Assembly: GCF_000443995.1 (NCBI RefSeq)
Contig: NZ_AUMC01000006.1
Span: 591,817-655,816, forward strand
DNA: 64,000 bases
From: Bacteriovorax sp. BAL6_X
GTDB lineage: Bacteria > Bdellovibrionota > Bacteriovoracia > Bacteriovoracales > Bacteriovoracaceae
Direction: 5' to 3'
Made by a program: the position numbers and the translations under genes. This document shows positions 45,028 to 52,087 of this stretch, in pieces. The notes under the pieces are model-generated. The model did not search any database and was not told the DNA's origin. It was given only the letters and a program-made list of their open reading frames with translations. Numbering within the stretch: position 1 is the first letter of the stretch; every line of letters begins with the position of its first letter.

Positions 45028-45420
45028 TTAATTGGATTCTATTAAGGTAACTTTCCAGCGACGATTGTCAGGATCAGTAATAAAGAAGAATTGCACACCT
45101 TCATGCACAAGTATTTCAGGGATTTTTTCATTTGAAAGAATATTAAGATTCTCGCCAGAGCTTTCTAGTCGGTAGTTTACGAACTCGACTTTTTTTTGAA
45201 GTTCAATCAACTCATCATAATTATCAACCACGAAGTCAAAGACAATATTATTTCCGACTTGAGCAAGTTTTGGACGTTCGACAACAAGAAAGCGAAGCTC
45301 ATCATTAAAAACAACTACTGAGTCAGACGCTCCTTCAACTTCAAGATCAAAAACTTCACTTAAAAAAGTTGAAGTTAAATGAGCATTTGAGCTAAATAAA
45401 ACGATATGACCTAATTTCAT
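45028..45420 (-). CDS. Glyoxalase/VOC-superfamily protein
   Basis: This small cytoplasmic protein of 130 residues has paired beta-alpha-beta-beta-beta modules: MKLGHIVLFSSN...LSEVFDLEV in the first half and NNIVFDFVVDNYDEL then FFITDPDNRRWKV in the second. The DPDNRRW end motif is typical of VOC proteins. One metal-ligand position (His4) is visible, but the second-half equivalents are ambiguous, so enzymatic activity is uncertain. It starts three bases after the S1 protease stop, with AAGAG just before its ATG, so the two are co-translated. Confidence 0.82.
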   Translation of the reverse strand: MKLGHIVLFSSNAHLTSTFLSEVFDLEVEGASDSVVVFNDELRFLVVERPKLAQVGNNIVFDFVVDNYDELIELQKKVEFVNYRLESSGENLNILSNEKIPEILVHEGVQFFFITDPDNRRWKVTLIESN

Positions 45421-45423
45421 CTC

Positions 45424-46371
45424 TTAATTATTACGGGCCTTTTCAATATCGTCAATGATAGCGCTGATTTTTAACACATATTCTCCATCACATCTATCAT
45501 CTAGGCAGTGAATAACACGATTACAGCTTAATTCGGTATCCCATTCAAAATCATCATGGCCACGAATAAGAAGGCCAACCATTTTATTGGTCTCTTTTGA
45601 ATACACTGGGCCACCACTATTGCCACCAAAGGCATCAAGGTTAGTAATGTAAAATAATGGATCTATATCCCTGACGAAGCCGTTATATGAATACTTAGAC
45701 AAGAAACCATTTGGGTGTCCGATCATATAAACTTCATCCGAAACCTTTAGCTCTTCTTGCTGAATTTCAACAGGCTTCCTACCTCCTTCAACAGGACGAT
45801 CAAGCTCAATAAGTGCATAATCAAAGGTTTTATCACGGCTCTGGTGATAAGAGAGAATATTCTTACAATTATATACTTGAGAATTAACAAAGTACTGAGT
45901 GGCCCCATCACTTCCTAAATCAGATCTTGCATCAAAGATAAAACTTTTGCGATCACATGCTATTTGAGCATTTTGAATACAGTGAGCGGCCGTTAAAACA
46001 TGTTTTGGCCCAACCAAAACGGCACTGCACTTGCCATAGGCTTTTTGATTTAAAAACTTTTCTTCACCTTCACAGAGTCTTGCTGTTTTCTTAAACTCAA
46101 CACCTGTTACAGAAAATAGACGGCCAGCAATAACTTCTTTTAAACTCCAGCGGTTCACTAAAATAGCACTAGAATGTGAATTTACTTTAGCTGTCGGATT
46201 GTGACCAAGTGTCCCTGAAGCAACATCAACAATATCCAGCTCTCCATAGATAGCCTTATCAAGATTTTTAATAAACTCAGACATATCTCCTATCGTCGGC
46301 GATAAGTAAGCTGATGCATTTAATGAAATAAATAGAGTTGTCAGTGAAAGAAGAAATCTAAATCTGTTCAT
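45424..46371 (-). CDS. Secreted trypsin-like (S1) serine peptidase
   Basis: This 315-residue protein has a signal peptide (MNRFRFLLSLTTLFISLNASA). The triad is His130 in VLTAAHCIQ, Asp184 in TFDYALIELD and Ser252 in FGGNSGGPVYS. The motif SYNGFVRDIDPLFYITNLD before GGNSGG matches the same V8/S1B-like type seen at 6520-7383, so the two may be paralogues. This one lacks a lipobox and should be soluble. It is followed, with a three-base gap, by the VOC gene, and preceded by folP on the same strand with 61 bases between. Confidence 0.9.
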   Translation of the reverse strand: MNRFRFLLSLTTLFISLNASAYLSPTIGDMSEFIKNLDKAIYGELDIVDVASGTLGHNPTAKVNSHSSAILVNRWSLKEVIAGRLFSVTGVEFKKTARLCEGEEKFLNQKAYGKCSAVLVGPKHVLTAAHCIQNAQIACDRKSFIFDARSDLGSDGATQYFVNSQVYNCKNILSYHQSRDKTFDYALIELDRPVEGGRKPVEIQQEELKVSDEVYMIGHPNGFLSKYSYNGFVRDIDPLFYITNLDAFGGNSGGPVYSKETNKMVGLLIRGHDDFEWDTELSCNRVIHCLDDRCDGEYVLKISAIIDDIEKARNN

Positions 46372-46432
46372 TTTGGCCCTTTATAAAACAATGTTCATAT
46401 ATATAGGCCAAAATGCTAATAAACACGAGTCT

Positions 46433-47278
46433 TTACGTTAGTTTTGTAATATTTCCAACCTCGTGAACACGAAAGATTAATTCTTCTACCTTATTAAAAT
46501 CACGTGCAAATTGACTTAGAAAGCTCCAGTGAGGAACTTCGCTAGCGGCCAAAAGAGCCTGTTTATCACCAACTAATTCAGGTGACTCTTCTAAAACAAG
46601 TTTTCTTAGAAATGACTTCTTTGAGATTCCAATAAGCCAGCGCTTAGAGAGTGGCGCAATTTCAAAGAGATTATGCAGGAGAGCTAAATTTTGTTCAGTG
46701 GTTTTAGAAAATCCGAAACATGGGTCCAATATGATGCGCTTTTGATCAACTTCAGCATGCTTAAACTTTTCAAGGCCTTCTTCAAAAAATCGTTTTATGG
46801 ATTCAACACTTAAGTTTGAGTCAAGATATTCCATATGATCAAGAGTCTTCTCACGATCAGGAACTAGTGTGTGGCACAAAACATAGTCAAGTGATGGAAA
46901 GCTCGTTAAGAGATTAAGACATTCATCATCAATGACACCTGAGACGTCATTCCAAACAATATGATCAAATTGGTGTTCATATTTTTCCAAGAACATCTTC
47001 ATCGTCTGGGGTTTATAGGTATCAATAGAGATTATTTTAAAACTTTTCAGTGACTCTAAATGTTCATTAAAGTAACGATCAAGACGCTCCCATTCTTCTT
47101 TAAAAGTGACAGGATCATTAAAAGGAGCACTACTTTCAGCTCCGATATCCAACGAATAATCAGCAGTTTTAAATTTCTGTAATTGGTTACTCTGATAGTC
47201 ATAGTTGAGATTTAAATGGCCATCAGAAAAAGAATTAGGGGTAGCATTTACTACCCCTAAAAAAGATATATTAGTCAT
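46433..47278 (-). CDS. folP: Dihydropteroate synthase
   Basis: This enzyme condenses p-aminobenzoate with the pterin diphosphate in folate synthesis and is the sulfonamide target. The 281-residue TIM barrel has FLGVVNATPNSFSDG at the start, SLDIGAESSAP (usual DVGGESTRPG), ISIDTYKP, WNDVSGV, ILDPCFGFSKT and GISKKSFL. Several motifs are divergent: IGAESSAP has lost the GGEST-RPG consensus, so this is an outlier DHPS or a DHPS-like protein. It starts six bases after ftsH, with no SD, implying coupling. A terminator-like hairpin lies in its first codons. The tilS-ftsH-folP neighbourhood is common in bacteria. Confidence 0.85.
   Translation of the reverse strand: MTNISFLGVVNATPNSFSDGHLNLNYDYQSNQLQKFKTADYSLDIGAESSAPFNDPVTFKEEWERLDRYFNEHLESLKSFKIISIDTYKPQTMKMFLEKYEHQFDHIVWNDVSGVIDDECLNLLTSFPSLDYVLCHTLVPDREKTLDHMEYLDSNLSVESIKRFFEEGLEKFKHAEVDQKRIILDPCFGFSKTTEQNLALLHNLFEIAPLSKRWLIGISKKSFLRKLVLEESPELVGDKQALLAASEVPHWSFLSQFARDFNKVEELIFRVHEVGNITKLT
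47235..47260 (-). terminator. Terminator/attenuator-like hairpin inside the start of folP
   Basis: TTAGGGGTAG (47235-47244) and CTACCCCTAA (47251-47260) form a 10-bp perfect stem with a 6-nt loop. On the minus strand it is followed by TTCTTTTTC. It lies about 25 bases past the ftsH stop but encodes the conserved LGVVNATP motif of folP. Confidence 0.5.
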
Positions 47279-47284
47279 TTTTAA

Positions 47285-49195
47285 TTATGCTAATTTCGGA
47301 TCATCAATTGGTTTAGAAACATTTGAGTCACCTGCTGGCTTTTGTGCCGGCGTTGGTCCATTACTTACTTCTTCAACAAGAGGGACACCAATATCTTCAC
47401 CTGCAATTAATGCTTCAATTTGCTTAGAATCAAGAGTTTCCCAAACAATTAGGCCTTCTGCAATTCTGTCTAGAGCATCGCGATGGTCAGTTAGGATCTT
47501 CTTAGCAAGCTTGTAGTTCTCATCTAGGAAGCGAGTGATCTCAGTATCAATTTCACGAGCTGTTTCCTCAGAGTATCCGACACCTTCACTTGGAGCAGTC
47601 GAACCAAAAGGAGAACTTCCTGGTTGATGAAAGTTACGCGGTCCCATTTTAGAACTCATCCCCCAAGAGCATACCATGCTTGAAGCAAGTTGAGTTGCAC
47701 GTTCAATATCATTTGAAGCACCATTTGAGATTTCGTTAAATACGATTTCTTCAGCTACACGTCCACCCATTAGGAAAGCAATGAAATTTTCTGCTTTTTC
47801 AAGAGTTAGATTGTGCATATCTTCATTAGGAAGAGTTTGAGTTACACCTAAAGCTCCACCACGAGGCATGATTGATACCTTGTGAATAGGATCTGTCTTT
47901 GGAAGATTCATCCCAACAAGAGTGTGTCCTGCTTCATGATAAGCTGTTACTTTTTTCTCAAGGTCTGAAAGTACCATCGACTTTCTCTCAGGCCCCATAA
48001 GAACCTTATCTTTAGCTTGTTCAAAATCGATCATTTGAAGAACTTTCTTGCCGTAACGAGCAGCAAATAGCGCAGCTTCGTTAACTAAGTTTGCAAGGTC
48101 TGCACCAGTAAAACCAGGAGTTCCCTTTGCAATAACTTCAAGATCAACTGCTGTATCAAGTGGAGTCTTCTTTGTGTGAACCTTTAGAATTCCAAGACGT
48201 CCACGAACATCAGGAGGGCCAACAGTTACACGTCTATCAAATCGACCTGGTCTCAGTAGGGCCTTATCAAGTACGTCAATTCTGTTTGTTGCCGCAATAA
48301 GGATAACTCCTTCATTTGATTCGAAACCATCCATTTCAACAAGAAGTTGGTTTAGCGTTTGCTCACGCTCATCGTGTCCACCACCCATACCGTGTCCACG
48401 GTGGCGTCCAACTGCATCGATCTCATCTATAAAGATAATACAAGGAGCGTTCTTCTTACCCTGTTCAAATAAGTCACGTACACGAGAGGCACCAACACCT
48501 ACGAACATTTCAACAAAGTCAGAACCTGAGATAGAAAAGAATGGCACACCAGCTTCTCCAGCAACTGCTCTTGCAAGAAGAGTTTTACCAGTACCTGGAG
48601 GACCTACAAGGATAACACCTTTAGGAATCTTTCCCCCTAGGTTAGTGTACTTCTTTGGATCTTTTAGGAAGTCGACAACTTCTTCAAGTTCTTCTTTTGC
48701 TTCTTCAACACCAGAGACATCTGAAAACGTAACTTTCTTGTCGTGTGGTGAAAGCATACGTGCCTTAGACTTCCCAAAGCTCATGGCCTTTCCACCACCG
48801 GCTTGCAGTTGGCGAAGAAAGAAGATAACAATGAGGAATAGGAAAATCATCGGACCCCAGTGCAGCAAGAATGTCGTGATAACATTTTGTTTCTCTTCTG
48901 CTTCGTACTCTGGGTAGATTCCGTGCGACTCTAAAATTTTAAAAGTTTCGGCCCCTGTCGTTCCTGTTGCTTCAAACCAAGCACCATTCTCATAGCCGTC
49001 CTTAAATTTACCTAAGATCTTATCCTTACCCTTAAGTACAACTTTATCGACATGCTTACCTTTAATAGCACTTACGAAGTCCGGGTATGTAACAGGCTTA
49101 TATACCTGGCGGCTTTCAGAAGAAATTTTAGCGATGGCCGCAAACATAAGGATTAAGATAATCCATAGGAGGAGTGTTTTGTTTTGTCCTTTCAT
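47285..49195 (-). CDS. ftsH: ATP-dependent zinc metalloprotease FtsH
   Basis: This inner-membrane AAA+ protease degrades damaged membrane proteins and regulators. The 636-residue protein has two membrane segments (about 7-23 and 108-128) enclosing a periplasmic domain, then the AAA module with Walker A GPPGTGKT (198-205), Walker B IIFIDEID, the pore FVGVG motif and [21 protein letters not shown]. The zinc site HEAGH lies near residue 417. The C-terminal tail is acidic and Pro-rich. Gene order tilS-ftsH-folP on the minus strand is conserved. HtpX, its functional companion, is at 24248-25132. Confidence 0.97.
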   Translation of the reverse strand: MKGQNKTLLLWIILILMFAAIAKISSESRQVYKPVTYPDFVSAIKGKHVDKVVLKGKDKILGKFKDGYENGAWFEATGTTGAETFKILESHGIYPEYEAEEKQNVITTFLLHWGPMIFLFLIVIFFLRQLQAGGGKAMSFGKSKARMLSPHDKKVTFSDVSGVEEAKEELEEVVDFLKDPKKYTNLGGKIPKGVILVGPPGTGKTLLARAVAGEAGVPFFSISGSDFVEMFVGVGASRVRDLFEQGKKNAPCIIFIDEIDAVGRHRGHGMGGGHDEREQTLNQLLVEMDGFESNEGVILIAATNRIDVLDKALLRPGRFDRRVTVGPPDVRGRLGILKVHTKKTPLDTAVDLEVIAKGTPGFTGADLANLVNEAALFAARYGKKVLQMIDFEQAKDKVLMGPERKSMVLSDLEKKVTAYHEAGHTLVGMNLPKTDPIHKVSIMPRGGALGVTQTLPNEDMHNLTLEKAENFIAFLMGGRVAEEIVFNEISNGASNDIERATQLASSMVCSWGMSSKMGPRNFHQPGSSPFGSTAPSEGVGYSEETAREIDTEITRFLDENYKLAKKILTDHRDALDRIAEGLIVWETLDSKQIEALIAGEDIGVPLVEEVSNGPTPAQKPAGDSNVSKPIDDPKLA

Positions 49196-49340
49196 TAAAA
49201 TCCTTTTTAATTAATTTTCACATTAACTATTTAATCAAATATTCACTAACTAATTACAATTCTTAATAAAATATAAAGCTACATTGTAACCTCATAGTTA
49301 TTAAAATGGTATCATTTTCGGTGGTGTCAAGCCTAGTAAT

Positions 49341-50498
49341 TTAAAGCCAAACTAAAACTTTACCCTTTTTACGCCATGAATAATGAACTGGCAGGAGAAT
49401 TTGCGAAAAGCTCTTGTTTAGATCACCATCCCTATCAGCTATAGGACACTTCTTAAGTGAATGCTTCGCACTTGTGTTATTTGACAAGAATGGAATGCCT
49501 TCAGGAATCTGCGAACATTTTAAACTAAAGCTCATCTGCTGGCCCTTTCTTACGACGGCCAAGTGGTTTTTGAAATTGAAAACGCGAACACCACCACTGA
49601 AAGTTAACGGGCCAATACTTGATGACTTTATAAGTGAGCGAAGTTTCTCAAATTGTGAATGAGTTTTACCTTTCAATGAATCTGACTGTGATAATATCAG
49701 CTGCTCTAGGTCCTCATTAATAACACCATCAAATTCAATGAGAATTCCCCACTCTCTTTTTAAGAGCTTGAAATGATGAATCTCTGCCCTCTCGTCTTTT
49801 ATGGCCTTAAGTCGATTCATGCGATTACAATAGTGCTTAAGATAACTTGGAAAGCGCTTAGCAATGGAGCTTTTAGTTAAATGCCTTATAAAATTGCGCT
49901 CATAACGGGTGTCTTCGTTTGATCGATCCTCAAGCCACTCTAAATTAGTGAGCTTGGCATATTTCAGAATATGATTTTTAGAAAAAGCAAATAATGGCCT
50001 ATAGATATTGCCATTACGATACGGCATTCCTAAATCAATATGCTTTGCAGACGATTTAAACTGCTGCATAAGTGACCACTCAAAACAGTCATCAAGATGA
50101 TGGCCAGTAAGTAGCAGCTCATTCTCTCTAAGGCCCGATAATAATAATTGATATCTTTTTTTACGTGCAACTGATTCAAAGTTTTTTGTCTTTAAAGAAA
50201 GTTGTTCAACTTTATATGACTTAAATTCTAAATCATATCTCTTAGCGAAATTTGAAATAAGACTAATTTCGTCTTTGATTTCACTTCTTGTGCCATGATC
50301 AATATGTAAAAGTCTTAGGTCTTTTGCACCTGCATGAATTAGCATATGGGCCAAAACCATAGAGTCGACTCCTCCACTACATGACACGGCCATGGGAAGG
50401 TCAAAATCAAGGCCCATTTCAAGGTTGAATTTTTTGAAGTGAGACATCATTCTGGTTAAGAGATAATGTGATTTATTTTGTTTAGGTTTTATATTCAT
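49341..50498 (-). CDS. tilS: tRNA(Ile)-lysidine synthase
   Basis: TilS converts C34 of the CAU-anticodon tRNA(Ile) to lysidine so it reads AUA. The PP-loop motif SGGVDS is at residues 41-46 from ATG 50498, followed by LLHIDHGTRSE, LLTGHHLDD and the EDRSNEDTRYERNFIRH signature. The C-terminal domain is present but weakly conserved. Neither ATG 50498 nor a GTG at 50513 has a clear SD; I take the ATG. It is divergent from a tRNA gene with CAT anticodon, its possible substrate class, 90 bases away, and lies upstream of ftsH. Confidence 0.92.
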   Translation of the reverse strand: MNIKPKQNKSHYLLTRMMSHFKKFNLEMGLDFDLPMAVSCSGGVDSMVLAHMLIHAGAKDLRLLHIDHGTRSEIKDEISLISNFAKRYDLEFKSYKVEQLSLKTKNFESVARKKRYQLLLSGLRENELLLTGHHLDDCFEWSLMQQFKSSAKHIDLGMPYRNGNIYRPLFAFSKNHILKYAKLTNLEWLEDRSNEDTRYERNFIRHLTKSSIAKRFPSYLKHYCNRMNRLKAIKDERAEIHHFKLLKREWGILIEFDGVINEDLEQLILSQSDSLKGKTHSQFEKLRSLIKSSSIGPLTFSGGVRVFNFKNHLAVVRKGQQMSFSLKCSQIPEGIPFLSNNTSAKHSLKKCPIADRDGDLNKSFSQILLPVHYSWRKKGKVLVWL

Positions 50499-50542
50499 TG
50501 CTATTTTTTTCACAAAATTTAACTTTTTGATAAATTATAATA

Positions 50543-50571
50543 TTGACATACGAGGCGCAAGTTATTAATAT
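50543..50571 (+). promoter_or_regulatory. sigma70 promoter of the tRNA gene
   Basis: A perfect -35 box TTGACA (50543-50548) and a -10 box TAATAT (50566-50571) are separated by 17 bases, with the tRNA beginning 18 bases after the -10 box. This is the cleanest promoter in the window. Confidence 0.8.
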
Positions 50572-50589
50572 CCTAATCAATCGAAATGT

Positions 50590-50666
50590 GCGAATGTAGC
50601 TCAGTTGGTTAGAGCGACGGATTCATATCCCGTAGGTCGGCAGTTCAAATCTGCCCTTTCGCACCA
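50590..50666 (+). tRNA. tRNA-Met (anticodon CAT; elongator, tRNA-Ile2 not excluded)
   Basis: The 77-base gene has all four arms and encoded CCA. The acceptor is GCGAATG with CTTTCGC, and the anticodon loop TTCATAT gives CAT. The D-arm GCTC...GAGC and the T-arm GGCAG TTCAAAT CTGCC are sound. Two mismatches are visible: T6-T67 in the acceptor and A31-C39 closing the anticodon stem. G1-C72 excludes an initiator. A4-T69 and A5-T68 differ from the C-G pairs TilS favours in Escherichia coli tRNA-Ile2, so elongator Met is more likely, but the neighbouring tilS makes the alternative worth testing. Confidence 0.9.
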
Positions 50667-50742
50667 TTTTCTTCTTATCTAATTCCAATAAATTATCAAT
50701 GCTTAAGTAAACACTAAAAACCTGTGTTTGTTCAAGTTTTAT

Positions 50743-50767
50743 ACACTGTTTAGCTCTTTAACAGTGT
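50743..50767. repeat. Inverted repeat upstream of the barrel/lipoprotein genes
   Basis: ACACTGTT (50743-50750) and AACAGTGT (50760-50767) are 8-bp perfect arms with a 9-bp spacer, between the tRNA and the barrel gene. It could be an operator or the tRNA transcript terminator; no long T run follows. The rest of 50667-50896 shows nothing else clear. Confidence 0.4.
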
Positions 50768-50896
50768 GTTACTAAACTAAATCTCAATACTTACACCACA
50801 TTTCAGCAGTTTAAACTTTTTACACCCATGAACTTGTTTCATGATACATGGCATCATTCCTGCATCTATTTTAGTATCAAAACAAATAGGAATGAC

Positions 50897-52087
50897 ATGA
50901 TTAAAGCGAAAAACGTAACTAAACATTTAATTTTACTGGCATTAATAGGCCAGGCCCAAGCTTTCGCACAGAACGATTCGGCAAAGATCTTTACAGAAGG
51001 ACTTAGTTCTTCCCTAAAAGATGCTGGATTTAAAAATGTAGGACTAGAGCTTGGTGCTGATTATGGTGCACTTGATTCAAGAACTGATAAAGGAAGTGTT
51101 TATCAAACTAAGATGAATCTTGAGCTAGAAGCTGAGGTAGTAGACAGTGTCGACTTCAACTTCAGTGGTGGTTTTAGCTATCAGTCAGGTAACTCCTCTT
51201 CACAAGAAGCTGAGAGAGTAAAAACCTATAAGCCAAAGTTTACTTATGACTATGGGTATTTTGATTTTAGGCCACTTAGTTTTGTTAAAATCAGTGCAGG
51301 TGCACTTGATAACTCAACTAAGCGTCAATATATCTCACCATTCATTAACGGTGGTACATCGTTTATTGGTGCTAGAGAAGTTTTGACAACGAAAGTTGGA
51401 AATTTTTATTTGCGTCTTCAAGCAACACAGGCCAAACCACAAAATGCAATTTTAAGAGAAACTTTTAATATTGATGATTCAGGTGATCCACAATTCTTCT
51501 CTGAATCTGCTGATATCACTTACCTATCAAAATCTTTAAGAATGGGCGGTGCTGTTGGTACTTACCGTTACAAGAAATTATCAGGTGATCTTGCCAATAA
51601 AGACTACTACTGGGGGAACTCAGTTAGCATCGGTACACCAATTGATCAAAGTCTTTACCTATATGACTTCACTGGTATGTTTGCAAACGCAAGTGCTGAG
51701 ATCGCTCTAGGTAGTAATTCTCTTAAGCTTTCTGGATCATATATCAAGAACACTGAAACAGTTGTACCTGTTGATAAGAATACTGGTTATTCATATAGAA
51801 TCGATTTCAAAACAAATCTGGGTGACAAGAAGTTAACTCTTAAGGCCCTAGCATTTGAAAACCAAGCAGATACAGCTCCAGCATTTTACCGCGGTGGAAT
51901 CTTCTCAAATGACTACAAAGGTTATGCGGCAGGATTTGGATTAGAAACTCAAAAAGGCTTTAGAACTGAATTTACATATATTAATCGCACTGTACTCGGA
52001 AACCTTGACTCAGCGTACTTAATTGATGGTTACAGTGACGAACAAGTTTACACAATCTCCCTAAGGAAAGAATATGACATTTTGTAA
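50897..52087 (+). CDS. Outer-membrane beta-barrel protein
   Basis: This predicted barrel has about 396 residues. ATG 50897 follows AGGA and begins a signal peptide (MIKAKNVTKHLILLALIGQAQAFA); an ATG at 50828 has no such logic. The mature part is rich in alternating strands ending in aromatic residues (VDFNFSGGFSYQSG, SLRMGGAVGTYRYKKL, VYTISLRKEYDIL), as in porin-like proteins; the final residue is Leu, not Phe. No family was recognised. The gene overlaps the next lipoprotein gene by 14 bases, so they form a coupled pair. Codon use is plainer than in most neighbours (few GGCC-containing codons), which may mean high expression. Confidence 0.72.
   Translation: MIKAKNVTKHLILLALIGQAQAFAQNDSAKIFTEGLSSSLKDAGFKNVGLELGADYGALDSRTDKGSVYQTKMNLELEAEVVDSVDFNFSGGFSYQSGNSSSQEAERVKTYKPKFTYDYGYFDFRPLSFVKISAGALDNSTKRQYISPFINGGTSFIGAREVLTTKVGNFYLRLQATQAKPQNAILRETFNIDDSGDPQFFSESADITYLSKSLRMGGAVGTYRYKKLSGDLANKDYYWGNSVSIGTPIDQSLYLYDFTGMFANASAEIALGSNSLKLSGSYIKNTETVVPVDKNTGYSYRIDFKTNLGDKKLTLKALAFENQADTAPAFYRGGIFSNDYKGYAAGFGLETQKGFRTEFTYINRTVLGNLDSAYLIDGYSDEQVYTISLRKEYDIL

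Noticed and set aside
50590..50666. Initiator tRNA-fMet
   Set aside because: Base pair G1-C72 is intact and the anticodon stem lacks three consecutive G-C pairs, so it is not an initiator.
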